Notes: generated by a model from the sequence alone, not told the origin. A stretch of 64,000 bases of DNA from JAJDYQ01 sp965214035 (GCA_965214035.1 OZ243932.1:2449605-2513604); one strand, 5' to 3'. Positions 25,986 to 35,129 are shown, numbered from the stretch's first letter. Numbers and translations: made by a program.

Positions 25986-26015
25986 ACTATATCAGACAAA
26001 AGGCTTTTTTCACAA
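25986..26015 (-). promoter_or_regulatory. Candidate sigma-70 promoter for the gcv operon
   Basis: On the minus strand TTGTGA (26015-26010) and TATAGT (25991-25986) are separated by 18 bases. They lie upstream of gcvT, predicting a leader of roughly 120 bases without obvious riboswitch structure. Confidence 0.45.
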
Positions 26016-26069
26016 AAGCACGATCAATTCCCCCAAAGTGACCTGTTAGACCTGTGCCGATCAATTGGT

Positions 26070-27290
26070 TCAGCATATCCGTCCTTTTATGGCCTTGCGC
26101 ATGAAGACATTTTTGACCGGCGCAAGCCCATCGACGATGTTCAGCCCGGCATTGCGCAAATAGGCAAGTGCCGGTTGTTTATTGCTGAACAGGCGCTTAA
26201 TCGCGTCGAATGATCCCTGCATCAGCCAGTTATCACCCTTGCGCGAACGCTCATAGGTCCGTAACACACGCCGGCTGCCGATGTCCTGCCTCTTTGCAAT
26301 GGCTTCGGTTATCTGACGCGATAGCGCCGACACATCAAGCAGCCCCAGATTCAAACCCTGGCCTGCAAGCGGATGAACCGTATGCGCAGCATCAGCGACC
26401 AAGGCAACCCTGTTTGCAGTATAGCGGCTGGCATGAGTAAATTTCAATGGAAATCGGGCTCGCGCGCCCACTGTCCTGATTTGCCCAAGACGCCCTTCAA
26501 AATCAGTCATCAGGCATTCGGCAAACTGTTCTTTCGGCATATCGCATAGAAACCGTGCCCGTCGTTCCGGTACCGACCAGACGATGGAGCACCATGGTTT
26601 TTGCATGGGCAAAAAGGCCAGTGGTCCTTCCGGCAGAAAGCGCTGCCAGGCCGTATCCGCATGGTCGATTTCAGTTTCCACAGTAGTAACCACAGCCTGT
26701 TGGTGATAAGGCCAGCAGATGGCATCAATATCGGCCAGCCGCCTGACAGGGGACTGTGTGCCATCCGCACCCACCAGTAATCGTGTGCCAGGACTATCAC
26801 CTGAACTCAAATGCAGGCGCAACTCTGCGTCGGCTTCCTCATAACTCTCAAGTTCGATATTGCCTCTCATCTCGATCATGGGTTCCGCACTGGCAGCCCT
26901 TGTCAGCCAGCCGTGCAGCACTCTGCCTTCGATAATATATCCGAGAAGCGGCAGATCTGTCTCGGCTGCATCAAAATGTATCTGGCCATGTCCGCCCGCA
27001 TCCCAGACATACATCTGATCATAGGAAAAGACACGCGCAGAGTCATCTCCGGGCCACACGGCAATGCTTTCCAGCCACTTTTTACCGGCATGATTCAGTG
27101 CAAATACCCGGTTATCAAAGTCATTGACGGAACGGGGCCGGATATCAAACTCCGGGCGAAACTCCGGCATGTTCTTGTCCAACAGCAACACGGATGGCTT
27201 GTATGCTGCTTCCCTTCGTACCAGTGACAGTGCCAAGGCCAGTCCTGAGATGCCCGCACCATGAATGACGATATCGTATGACTTATCCAT
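26070..27290 (-). CDS. UbiH/UbiF/UbiI-family FAD monooxygenase for ubiquinone biosynthesis
   Basis: The 406-residue flavoprotein opens with DIVIHGAGISGLALALSL (FAD-binding loop) and contains RVALVADAAHTVHPLAGQG, the GDAAH-type motif with an Ala for the first Gly. It belongs to the COQ6/UbiH family that hydroxylates ubiquinone ring precursors. The order pepP-ubiH-this gene matches E. coli pepP-ubiH-ubiI, so it is probably UbiI-like, although UbiF- or UbiM-type regiospecificity cannot be excluded. The start at 27290 has AGGAAA upstream and overlaps the ubiH end by eight bases. Confidence 0.88.
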   Translation of the reverse strand: MDKSYDIVIHGAGISGLALALSLVRREAAYKPSVLLLDKNMPEFRPEFDIRPRSVNDFDNRVFALNHAGKKWLESIAVWPGDDSARVFSYDQMYVWDAGGHGQIHFDAAETDLPLLGYIIEGRVLHGWLTRAASAEPMIEMRGNIELESYEEADAELRLHLSSGDSPGTRLLVGADGTQSPVRRLADIDAICWPYHQQAVVTTVETEIDHADTAWQRFLPEGPLAFLPMQKPWCSIVWSVPERRARFLCDMPKEQFAECLMTDFEGRLGQIRTVGARARFPLKFTHASRYTANRVALVADAAHTVHPLAGQGLNLGLLDVSALSRQITEAIAKRQDIGSRRVLRTYERSRKGDNWLMQGSFDAIKRLFSNKQPALAYLRNAGLNIVDGLAPVKNVFMRKAIKGRIC

Positions 27291-28524
27291 GCGCATTTCC
27301 TGCTGCAGCAGGAACGCCACGCATCAATGCGGCCTGCCTGCCCAGCCGCCCGGTAACTGCCCGTGCAAACAGACTCCGCAAGCCAGGCAGATAACGCAAT
27401 GCCAGTAATCCCTGCTGGCGCAGCAGGGCTGATGGCAACAGTGGATTCATAAATATTCGGATTAAGCCATCAGTGAAAGCCACCATGGTTCGCTCATCCT
27501 GCTTTCGCCAGTCGGCATACTCCTGCAGCACCGACAGCGTACCGGGGTGCAGCCCTCTGGTGCGGGCCTTGTCCAGCGTTTCCAGCAAGGCCGCTATATC
27601 ACGCATACTGAGGTTAAAGCCCTGTGCGGCAACCGGGTGAATATAATGTGCCGCGTTGCCAATCAACACCAGTCGATTGCGAACCGCCTGACGGGAACGC
27701 ACCAGTGCCAGTGGAAAGCGGGACCGCTTGCCGACCATCGTTACACGGGATATATGGCGGCCGAAATTTTCCTGAATATAAGCCCCAAATTCCGTATGGT
27801 TCAGGGTCATCAACCGGTCAGCCCCAGAATTGCTGACCGCACATACTGCGGCATATCCGGCCCCAGGCCGGGGCAGCAGGGCAATGGCACCATCTTCAAT
27901 AAACCGCTCGTAAGCCAGCCCGGTATCTGGAGCCTGCACATCCAGATTGGCAATCAACGCACTCTGATTATATTCCCGGCGTTTCTGCCCGATATGAAAC
28001 AGCCGGCGCATCTGTGAATCCGCACCATCGGCACCAACCAGCAAGTCAGCCATGATTGTCCGGGTCAGACCATCGGCCTCCAGCTCCAAAACGGCGGCCT
28101 CTTGCGTCGTACTGGCAGAGATGACAGCAGCCGGGGCGATCATCTCGATATTGTCTCGCTCAGAGATTGCCTCGTGCAGGACCCGACCTATTGTGCGTGC
28201 CGGCACGACATGACCCAGCGACGACAGTCCTTCATCTCTGGCATCCATCATTACCGAACCAAAATGACCGCGGGATGACACATGGATACGGGAAACAGCA
28301 ATGGCCTCCTCCGACATGGCTGACCAAAGCCCCAGCTCCCGCAGGGCAACCATCGTGCTGTGTGAAAGTCCGAAATGACGCTCATCAAACACCGGCTGGC
28401 AGTCTGCGCCGGTCGCTGTTTTTTCGATTAACGCCACTGAAAAGCCGAGTTCGGACAAACCACAGGCCAGACTGCCGCCTACGGCCCCCGCCCCGACGAT
28501 TGCTATATCAAACCGGTTTTGCAC
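27283..28524 (-). CDS. ubiH: 2-octaprenyl-6-methoxyphenol hydroxylase
   Basis: The 413-residue flavin monooxygenase has IAIVGAGAVGGSLACGL at the N-terminus. FDERHFGLSHSTMVALRELG and IHVSSRGHFGSV are segments typical of UbiH. RLVLIGNAAHYIHPVAAQGF is the second FAD motif. It acts at the inner membrane in aerobic ubiquinone synthesis. It starts six bases after pepP in the same minus-strand operon and overlaps the next family member. Two related monooxygenases in a row are normal for this conserved cluster. Confidence 0.93.
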   Translation of the reverse strand: MQNRFDIAIVGAGAVGGSLACGLSELGFSVALIEKTATGADCQPVFDERHFGLSHSTMVALRELGLWSAMSEEAIAVSRIHVSSRGHFGSVMMDARDEGLSSLGHVVPARTIGRVLHEAISERDNIEMIAPAAVISASTTQEAAVLELEADGLTRTIMADLLVGADGADSQMRRLFHIGQKRREYNQSALIANLDVQAPDTGLAYERFIEDGAIALLPRPGAGYAAVCAVSNSGADRLMTLNHTEFGAYIQENFGRHISRVTMVGKRSRFPLALVRSRQAVRNRLVLIGNAAHYIHPVAAQGFNLSMRDIAALLETLDKARTRGLHPGTLSVLQEYADWRKQDERTMVAFTDGLIRIFMNPLLPSALLRQQGLLALRYLPGLRSLFARAVTGRLGRQAALMRGVPAAAGNAHG

Positions 28525-28529
28525 CAGGG

Positions 28530-29843
28530 TTACTCCGCCATGAGTTCCTCGATATCCCTGACTTTCTTTGGCATTTTATGCGTCAGGACCTTATTGCCCT
28601 TGTTGGTGACCAGCACATCATCTTCAATCCGAATCCCGATATTCCACCAGCGCTCATCGACATCCGGTGTATCCTCGGCAATATACATCCCCGGCTCAAC
28701 GGTCAGCACCATCCCCGGTTCCAGCTCCCGCCACTCTTCGCCCACCTTGTAATCACCGACATCATGCACATCCATGCCCAGCCAGTGGCCTGTGCGGTGC
28801 ATATAAAGCTGACGATATTTTTCAGTCTCGATCAGATAATCCGCCGAACCCTTGAGAATACCCAGATGAGACATGCCATCGGTCAGCGTCCTGACCGCCA
28901 TATGATGCGGATCCTGCCATTGTGCACCGGGCTTCGTGGCCCGGATAGCAGCAAGCTGAGCCTCCAGGACAACCTCATAAACTGCCTTTTGTTCGCCGGA
29001 AAATCTGCCATTGACCGGAAAGGTGCGCGTAATATCGGCCGCATAGCAGTCATACTCGGCACCGGCATCGATGAGCAGCAGGTCGCCGTCTTTCAGCTCA
29101 TCACGGTTGTTCGTGTAATGCAGAATACAACCATTAGCCCCGCCCCCGACAATGGATGGATAGGCAAAACCACAGCCGGCCCGGTTAAATTCGTATAACA
29201 ACTCGGCCTCAACCTCATATTCCATCATGCCGGGCCTGCACATGCGCATGGCTCGCTTGTGCGCCCTGACAGAAATATCCATGGCCGTCTGCAACTGCCT
29301 GACTTCATACCGGCTCTTGAATAAACGCATATCGTGCAGCAAATGCTCAAGAGACACGAACTCATCCGGTGTGCGAGCCCCGGAGCGGACATTCTGGCGA
29401 ATAGCTTTTAGCCAGCCCAGTAAACGACTGTCAAACTCCGGGTCGCAGCCTATGGCGTAATAAACCTTCTCGCATTTCTCCAGCAGGCCGGGAAGAATGT
29501 CATCAATATCCGATACGGGAAATGAATCATCTGCCCCGTAGTCAGCCATTGCGCCCTCCTGGCCGGCTCGTCTGCCATTCCATATTTCCTGTTCAGGATC
29601 TTTTTCCCGGCAGAACAGAATAAACTCCCCATGGTCTCGCCCCGGCATCAGCACGATCACCGATTCAGGCTCCCGGAAGCCACTCAGATAATAAAAATCA
29701 CTATCGACCCGATAGGGATAATCGACATCCCGATTGCGCACCCGCTCCGGTGATGCCGGCAGTATGGCGATGCTGCCCTCGCCCATCATGCGCATAAACT
29801 GCCTGCGCCGGGCGGCATACTCTTTTTGTGCTGCCTTATTCAT
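28530..29843 (-). CDS. pepP: Xaa-Pro aminopeptidase P
   Basis: A 437-residue metallopeptidase of the M24 family that removes N-terminal residues preceding Pro. The N-terminal creatinase-like domain begins ARRRQFMRMMGEGSIAIL. The C-terminal pita-bread domain holds the dinuclear metal ligands in LLIDAGAEYDCYAADITRTF, RTGHWLGMDVHDVGDY and a C-terminal Glu in NIGIRIEDDVLV. It is the first of the pepP-ubiH-ubiI run, a conserved gammaproteobacterial arrangement. The upstream gap of 105 bases to ygfB has no clear terminator. Confidence 0.96.
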   Translation of the reverse strand: MNKAAQKEYAARRRQFMRMMGEGSIAILPASPERVRNRDVDYPYRVDSDFYYLSGFREPESVIVLMPGRDHGEFILFCREKDPEQEIWNGRRAGQEGAMADYGADDSFPVSDIDDILPGLLEKCEKVYYAIGCDPEFDSRLLGWLKAIRQNVRSGARTPDEFVSLEHLLHDMRLFKSRYEVRQLQTAMDISVRAHKRAMRMCRPGMMEYEVEAELLYEFNRAGCGFAYPSIVGGGANGCILHYTNNRDELKDGDLLLIDAGAEYDCYAADITRTFPVNGRFSGEQKAVYEVVLEAQLAAIRATKPGAQWQDPHHMAVRTLTDGMSHLGILKGSADYLIETEKYRQLYMHRTGHWLGMDVHDVGDYKVGEEWRELEPGMVLTVEPGMYIAEDTPDVDERWWNIGIRIEDDVLVTNKGNKVLTHKMPKKVRDIEELMAE

Positions 29844-29948
29844 GACCTGCCAGAATCAATGCCCCAAACCATGATGCAATCGATGATTGATTGTGAAAGA
29901 AAAACTGCATTGCCGTGCCCCGCCAGCTCAGATGTATAACCCAAAGTA

Positions 29949-30512
29949 TCACGAATGCGGAACCTGTCCATGATCCGGGTTGCGCAATGACAACCCGATT
30001 GTCATGACTGCCACTCGTACATATTCCACGATTTCAGTATAGGCCATTTCATTGCTCTCATTCTCCTCGACATCGTCATCCATCCGGGCGATCTCGATCA
30101 AATCCCGCGTCGCCTCCCCGACTTGCCCTTCGAGCAGATTATCGGCCTGCAATCCGCCCAGACCCAGCCCCGCAACAAAGCCGCTACACCAGTCTGCCAG
30201 CGCACGGGTACGCTCGGTCAATACCTCGTCGTCATCCGGCAGCAGCATCTCAAATTCGTCCATAGCCTCAAGAAAGCTCGCGCTGGTTTGCGTATAAACC
30301 TGAGCCAGAAACTGTTCAGACTCGCTGGCCTGAAGATTGCCCGGCTCCTGCTGTCCCAAAACCTCACGTACCCAGGAATCGGCATCCGGCGTACCCTCCA
30401 GACAAAACCGGGCACAAAGCATACCGTGGTTCTCCGCTGCCATCATATCGGCATTCAGATTCACCAGCCGATGCTCCAGATCGGAGTACAGCCTGCTGAG
30501 CTGCTTCTCCAT
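29949..30512 (-). CDS. ygfB: YgfB/UPF0149 family protein
   Basis: A 187-residue acidic, mostly helical protein that matches YgfB in size and position next to pepP. The segment RALADWCSGFVAGLGLGG is the conserved core. The C-terminal TEIVEYVRVAVMTIGLSL block is also typical. Its molecular role is poorly defined; in Pseudomonas a YgfB protein modulates expression of a peptidoglycan amidase, but transferring that role here would be speculation. It is divergent from the zapA pair. Confidence 0.9.
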   Translation of the reverse strand: MEKQLSRLYSDLEHRLVNLNADMMAAENHGMLCARFCLEGTPDADSWVREVLGQQEPGNLQASESEQFLAQVYTQTSASFLEAMDEFEMLLPDDDEVLTERTRALADWCSGFVAGLGLGGLQADNLLEGQVGEATRDLIEIARMDDDVEENESNEMAYTEIVEYVRVAVMTIGLSLRNPDHGQVPHS

Positions 30513-30646
30513 AGTCTCCTGTGTTTAGAAAAAGATGTATATTTCACAAGTGCTGATAAAATAGCAGAAAGTCCCCCATCAATGATACCGGAGTAAAGCC
30601 CGGAGAGGACATGAGGCAATGACTGTGAATTCTTGCGGAGGACAAT

Positions 30647-30880
30647 GTGAATAGCAATGATCAAGTGCAAATGACCGATATCGAATTGAAAAAACTCGAA
30701 ACCCGCGTGGATGACCTGTTGCAGGTCTGTGGCAGATTGGCGAGCGAAAACAAATCGCTCCTCCAGCAACAGGAAACCCTGGTGATAGAACGCGCCAGCC
30801 TGATTGAAAAAAACCAACTGGCGCGCACCCGTATCGAGGCCATGATAGCCCGGCTGAAGTCCATGGAGTCCCACTCATGA
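30647..30880 (+). CDS. Small coiled-coil protein of the TIGR02449 type
   Basis: A 77-residue protein that is almost one continuous helix, with heptads from ELKKLETRVDDLLQVCG to IEAMIARLKSMES. Such proteins are found just upstream of zapA in Gammaproteobacteria and resemble ZapB in form. The start is GTG at 30647 with CGGAGG eight bases upstream. The stop overlaps the zapA start by four bases (ATGA), so the two are translationally coupled. A division-related role is plausible from the neighbour but not proven. Confidence 0.85.
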   Translation: MNSNDQVQMTDIELKKLETRVDDLLQVCGRLASENKSLLQQQETLVIERASLIEKNQLARTRIEAMIARLKSMESHS

Positions 30881-31188
30881 GCGAACAAACCTCCTGTGCT
30901 GTCACCGTCATGGGCAGGCAATACCGGGTATCCTGCGATGAAGACGAAAAAAAAGATCTGATCGAATCAGCCCGCTATCTCGATGAAAAAATGAGAATCC
31001 TGCAATCAGAAATCGGCATGGTGGGTCTGGATCGGCTGGCTGTTATCGCCGCCCTGAACATCACGCACGAAATGCTGCAATCCCGCGGAGCCACCGAACA
31101 CCTGAGCAACGAAGTCAAAGACCGCCTGACCGCACTGGGCAGAAAGATCGAAAACTCGCTGGGCCGTGGTGACGAGCTGGACCTTTAG
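30877..31188 (+). CDS. zapA: Cell division protein ZapA
   Basis: A 103-residue FtsZ-ring stabiliser. The N-terminal globular domain contains VTVMGRQYRVSCDEDEKKDL and ARYLDEKMRILQSE, and the C-terminal half is a coiled coil used for dimer and tetramer formation. Translation is coupled to the upstream coiled-coil gene. In most relatives the next features are 6S RNA and fau. Here an 8.2-kb insert begins within about ten bases of the stop. Confidence 0.94.
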   Translation: MSEQTSCAVTVMGRQYRVSCDEDEKKDLIESARYLDEKMRILQSEIGMVGLDRLAVIAALNITHEMLQSRGATEHLSNEVKDRLTALGRKIENSLGRGDELDL

Positions 31189-31198
31189 CAGAAGGGCG

Positions 31199-32661
31199 AT
31201 GGATACAGAACGATTCTCCCGCCTTGTCAAACAATTGTGTAGCCTGCCTGCCGAGACACCGTGGGTAGAGTGCAAGGAGAACAATACTGATCCGCAGATG
31301 ATCGGTGAGCTGATATCTGCCCTGTCAAATGCGGCTGCGCTTCAAGGCGAGGAGACAGGTTACATCGTCTGGGGGTGAAGGATCGCACTCATGATCTGGT
31401 AGGCACCGCTTTCACCCCCTCGACTGCCAAAAAGGGTAATGAGGATCTGGAGGGCTGGTTGGTCCGGATGCTTACGCCGCGGCTTAACATCCGGTTTCAC
31501 TGTCATCAGATTAATGGGCAAGACATTGTCATCCTTGAAATTCCCGCAGCCAGAGATCAGCCGACTGCATTTAGTGGCAAGGAGTTGGTCCGGATCGGTT
31601 CGACTAATCGTGCCTTGCGGGATGTGCCGGACAGGGAGCGGGCTCTATGGCGCAGCTTTGATGCCAAGCCTTTCGAGCGACAGATCATACTTGCCGATAA
31701 GGGCGATGAAGATGTTCTGAGGCTGCTTGATTACCCATCGTACTTTGAGCTACTCAACCAGCCTTTACCCGATGATCGTGCGAGGATTCTCGCCGAGTTA
31801 GCAGAGGAGAAATTGATCCAGAAAAATGACGCCGCTCACTGGGATATCACTAACCTCGGTGCAATCCTGCTCGCGCGTGATTTGACCAGATTTCCATCGA
31901 TTGGCCGTAAGGCGGTTCGCCTGATTATTTACAAAGGTCGTGACCGCACGGCGACCGAAAGAGAACATGGGTTCCAGAAAGGCTATGCCGTGGGTTTCGA
32001 GAGTCTGATGGAGGTTCTGGAGGCTTTGCTGCCACGCAACGAGAGTATCGAATCGGCTCTGCGTGAGGAAGTACCTGTGTACCCATCCATCGCGCTCCGC
32101 GAGTTGGTCGCAAACGCACTGATACATCAGGATTTCACGATCTCGGGAAGTGGTCCGATGATCGAGGTGTTTAAGGACCGCATCGAGATCATGAATCCAG
32201 GCGTTCCGTTTGGTGACATCGCCCGCTTGTTGGATCAACCTCCAAGATCGCGTAACGAGGCGCTGGCCGCTTTCATGCGCCGGATCGGTATCTGCGAAGA
32301 ACGCGGAAGTGGCGTCGATAAGATCGTGTCTGAAACAGAGTTGTACCAGCTTCCGTCACCGCGATGGGAGGTTAGTGGAGATGCCTTTCGGGCCGTTCTG
32401 TTCGCCCAAAGGAAATTCAGAGAAATGAGCAGGGCAGACCGCGTCCATGCCTGTTACCTCCATGCGTGCCTGAAGTACGTGAGCCAAGGGCAGATGACCA
32501 ATAGCTCGCTGCGATAGAGGTTCGGATTCGATGAGAAGAACAGCGCAATGGTATCGCGCATTATCAAGGATGCCCTGGAGGATGGTCTGATTAAGCCCTA
32601 CGATCAAACGACATGCCAGATATATCCCGCTATGGGCATAGATTTATTTTCTTTAAGGTAA
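31199..32661 (+). pseudogene. Broken AlbA_2 (Schlafen-type) ATP-binding regulator-like gene
   Basis: The reading frame starts 10 bases after zapA with METHIONINE at 31199 and the AlbA_2 opening WVECKENNTDPQMIGELISA. It shifts frame near 31370, where one G seems lost from a G run (YIVWG stop, then VKDRTHDLVG). It continues with IPAARDQPTAFSGKELVRIG, SIALRELVANALIHQDF (a GHKL-like ATP-site block) and GICEERGSGVDKIV. A TAG at 32515 interrupts a C-terminal winged-helix-like tail that otherwise runs to 32661. Proteins of this layout are often called transcriptional regulators or ATP-binding proteins. Two lesions make it a likely pseudogene. Confidence 0.85.
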
Positions 32662-33379
32662 AGGCTTACCTTACAGCCTTAAACGCTGGATAATAAAGTT
32701 AGATAAGAGCACGGTTTTATTTGCTTCTTTCTTGATCAGAAAGAATAATTTCGGCTTTTTTATATAACAATATCTTTATTTTCAGTGACTTAGCTATAGG
32801 GTCTTTATTTGACTGAAGCCTGTTTCTCCGACAGATTAATAGCTCCAGAACGTTAGTTTAGGCCGTTATTGGACTGAGGTTTAGTGCGTAAGATAACAAG
32901 CGTACCTTTTGGACAAAACTCGCGCTATTATGGTGCGGAAAAGCACCGCGGAGCTGTATTTTCTGTATTTGGCCCGGCCATGCCTGATTTTGCGTTGAAG
33001 CAGATACTTTTCGTTGAACGGTCAGGTTCGTTAAAAATGCTTCCATTTCTGCTTTGCCCAGCTCAGCGGGATGGCACCTGCCATGAAACAGGATATAACG
33101 CTAATCCGGCTCAAGCAGTTTTCTTCAGTCCTGAGAGAGTAATTCAATTGCCATAAGCACTCTTGAGTCTGGTTCAAAAAGGGAGGCTTTATCTTTTGTT
33201 TTTCCAGAGTTTAGGCAGCATAAAATGTTTGATAAAACAAAAAGCATAATTAAATCAATGATGTGAGTATATTTTAATGCTGGAGAAGGCTGAAATAATT
33301 TTAGCGCAAAGCCGTGTCATTTATCCGCATTTTGTGATAGATCGGGATGTCTAGTAGCTATTTGTAAAAAAGAAAAACT
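32662..33379. other. AT-rich region without a credible gene
   Basis: Of these 718 bases the longest frame (32884-33156, 90 codons, GTG start) has no recognisable domain and no ribosome-binding site. A short hairpin, TAAGGTAA/TTACCTTA, overlaps the end of the preceding pseudogene at about 32654-32673. GTTAGAT at about 32698 resembles an attC core, but no partner arm is evident. Confidence 0.4.
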
Positions 33380-34381
33380 ATGATCTTCTCAATATCCACC
33401 AAGCAATTGGATAAAGCCAGTAAAATTACTGAAAGTAGCTTTACTGGATTGAATATTTGGGAACGCCAGCACATTCAAGAATGGGTGCGTACAAACCCGG
33501 AAATTCTGGGTGAAGATTTGCTGATTGTAAGTATTGAGTTTGATCGCTTTTCAAATAGCGATGATCGTTTAGATATTTTGGCGCTGGATAGGTCAGGTAA
33601 CTTAGTGATTATTGAGCTAAAAAGAGATTCTACGGCTGGCCATGCTGATTTACAGGCTATGCGCTATGCTGCAATGGTTTCATCTATGACGGTGGAGTTA
33701 TTAATGCCTTACTATATTTCCTGCCGTGAAAGATACTATGATGAAACACTTTCTGAAAGTGAGGCGCAAGATCAACTCATTGAGTTTATAGGGTCTGATT
33801 CATTTACAGAGCTTTCCAATAAACCACGGATTATTTTATGTTCCGAAGGATTCTCTCAAGAAATCACAGCAACAGTACTTTGGCTTAGAGAATCAAATAT
33901 AGATATTAGCTGTGTAAAAATCACACCGTATAAAATTGATGAACAGGTTATTATTGTTCCAAAAGTGGTAATTCCCCTTGAAGAAGTCAGGCAATATCTA
34001 ATCGATATAAAAAGAAAAGAAGAAGCTAAAGAACAGTCTATTCGAAAGGGTCGCCGAATAAGGATTTTGATTGAAAACTCTCTTGTTCGGGAAGGCGAAC
34101 AAATATTTTTAAAAAACGACCTTCCAAACTATTTGCAATTTGAGGAAGACAATCCTGTCTTTCAGGCAGAAATGACAGGAAAGTTAGGACGGGATAATTC
34201 AGTAAAGTGGGCGAAAGATGACAAAGAATATTCCATATCTTCATTAACACGCAAGATATTTAAAGACAGCCATCCGGACAAAAAGGAACCGAGTGCCGTT
34301 CATGGAAACTTGTATTGGGTAAATGAAGCCGGTAAGTCTTTATGGGAAGTGGCTGAGGAATATCTTAAGAAGAATCCGTAA
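33380..34381 (+). CDS. NucS/DUF91-like PD-(D/E)XK nuclease with C-terminal RAMA-like domain
   Basis: The 333-residue protein has an N-terminal nuclease domain in which DDRLDILALD and LVIIELKRD (near residues 63-82) supply the Asp and Glu-x-Lys of the PD-(D/E)XK fold. This resembles NucS/DUF91 endonucleases. After a charged linker (IKRKEEAKEQSIRKG), the last 100 residues have the pattern of a RAMA-type nucleic-acid-binding module: EGEQIFLKN, WAKDDKEYSISSLTRKIF, then NLYWVNEAGKSLWEV. That second assignment is tentative. The gene sits in the accessory insert, and its stop begins an attC-like hairpin. A DNA repair or phage defence role is plausible but unproven. Confidence 0.7.
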   Translation: MIFSISTKQLDKASKITESSFTGLNIWERQHIQEWVRTNPEILGEDLLIVSIEFDRFSNSDDRLDILALDRSGNLVIIELKRDSTAGHADLQAMRYAAMVSSMTVELLMPYYISCRERYYDETLSESEAQDQLIEFIGSDSFTELSNKPRIILCSEGFSQEITATVLWLRESNIDISCVKITPYKIDEQVIIVPKVVIPLEEVRQYLIDIKRKEEAKEQSIRKGRRIRILIENSLVREGEQIFLKNDLPNYLQFEEDNPVFQAEMTGKLGRDNSVKWAKDDKEYSISSLTRKIFKDSHPDKKEPSAVHGNLYWVNEAGKSLWEVAEEYLKKNP

Positions 34382-34431
34382 CAAGGCACTTGTTCGGACA
34401 CAAACTATGCCGTACAGTTTGGTCGTTATAT
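34376..34431 (+). repeat. attC-like hairpin A
   Basis: Outer TAAC (34379) pairs with GTTA (34425). The inner stem GAC-CAAACT (34397-34406) pairs with AGTTTGGTC (34416-34424) with one bulged A at 34400. A single extrahelical base and TAAC/GTTA ends are features of integron attC sites. It overlaps the stop of the nuclease gene. Confidence 0.55.
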
Positions 34432-34446
34432 ATGGGAAACAATATC

Positions 34447-34803
34447 ATGGGCGATAAAAAATTAAGCGATCCTCAGGTAATCGTGGCGATCATAGGATTG
34501 ATCGGCACATTGGGAGCCACGGCTATTACAGCGTGGGTCACTTTGTACGAAGAATCGCCAACTGAAGATCCAAATAGTGCAGTAGTACAAACACAGAAAT
34601 ATTATCTAAGAGCCGAAATAGATGATCCAGATGGATACACAAATGTCAGAAGTCTGCCATCTGCCAACGGTCAGATATTGGATAAGGTTAGTGCGGGAGA
34701 AATATTCTATACACATTATCAGACCGAAAATTGGTGGCATGTAAAAACACCGAAAAATAAAGTCGGTTATATTCACAGTTCAAGAATTAAGTTGTTAGAG
34801 TAG
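34447..34803 (+). CDS. Membrane-anchored SH3-domain protein
   Basis: Starting at MGDKKLSD gives 118 residues; Met codons at 34390 and 34432 are alternatives. A single N-terminal membrane segment (VIVAIIGLIGTLGATAITAW) precedes a bacterial SH3 domain (DGYTNVRSLPSANGQILDKV, WWHVKTPKNKVGYIHSSRI). Such proteins usually face the periplasm and bind peptidoglycan or peptides. The gene fills the gap between two attC-like hairpins, as a gene cassette would. The specific function is unknown. Confidence 0.75.
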   Translation: MGDKKLSDPQVIVAIIGLIGTLGATAITAWVTLYEESPTEDPNSAVVQTQKYYLRAEIDDPDGYTNVRSLPSANGQILDKVSAGEIFYTHYQTENWWHVKTPKNKVGYIHSSRIKLLE

Positions 34804-34804
34804 T

Positions 34805-34849
34805 GCGCAACAAGGTAGATGCACTGGGACACCACCTTCGCAGTTATTG
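34805..34849 (+). repeat. attC-like hairpin B (weak)
   Basis: GCGCAAC at 34805-34811 and GTTATTG at 34843-34849 resemble R'' and R' boxes. AAGGT (34812) pairs with ACCTT (34834). It follows the SH3 gene stop by one base. The arms are short. Confidence 0.3.
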
Positions 34850-34977
34850 AAGAAAGTCACCATGGTTTACTTTATCTTTTCGGATCATTTTTCCTCGGGA
34901 CAGCGCTGTCATTGGTTCCTCTGATCGTAGCCCTCACTTTGAAGTATATTATTTATGTCTTAAACAAAAACACATGA
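34819..34977 (+). CDS. Small membrane protein, 52 residues
   Basis: This frame runs from ATG at 34819 to TGA at 34977. After a short polar start (MHWDTTFAVIEESHHG) it is strongly hydrophobic (LLYLFGSFFLGTALSLVPLI, then VALTLKYIIYVL), consistent with one long or two short membrane spans. I do not recognise the family. It is bounded by attC-like hairpins B and C, and the start overlaps B, so hairpin B or the start may be wrong. No strong ribosome-binding site is seen. Confidence 0.4.
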   Translation: MHWDTTFAVIEESHHGLLYLFGSFFLGTALSLVPLIVALTLKYIIYVLNKNT

Positions 34978-35035
34978 CAAGACATTCCAGTGAAAACTTC
35001 AGCAAACTCAGTACCGCTGAGTTTGGTCATTATGC
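34972..35035 (+). repeat. attC-like hairpin C
   Basis: CAAACTCAG (35003-35011) pairs perfectly with CTGAGTTTG (35017-35025) around a 5-base loop, and TGAC (34975) pairs with GTCA (35026). The right arm AGTTTGGTCATTATG differs from site A (AGTTTGGTCGTTATA) at only two positions, so A and C are related elements. It overlaps the small membrane protein stop. Confidence 0.6.
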
Positions 35036-35080
35036 GAAACAGCAAGTGCAGATTGCTGATTTGGACTAAAATGAAAAATC

Positions 35081-35102
35081 TTCCCCGCTATAATTGCGGG
35101 AA
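35081..35102 (+). promoter_or_regulatory. Hairpin containing a -10-like TATAAT before the DUF4160 gene
   Basis: TTCCCCGC and GCGGGAA flank TATAAT (35089-35094), so a consensus -10 sits inside the loop of an inverted repeat, about 36 bases before the DUF4160 start. It could be an autoregulated promoter; no well-spaced -35 was found. Confidence 0.35.
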
Positions 35103-35129
35103 AGAATGTAGTTGGTTGAGATTTCTGAT

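Noticed and set aside
25858..26069. Glycine riboswitch ahead of gcvT
   Set aside because: The leader lacks the paired aptamer landmarks expected of glycine riboswitches; only a plain promoter candidate was found.
32884..33156. 90-codon frame in the AT-rich stretch of the insert
   Set aside because: GTG start without ribosome-binding site and no family resemblance.
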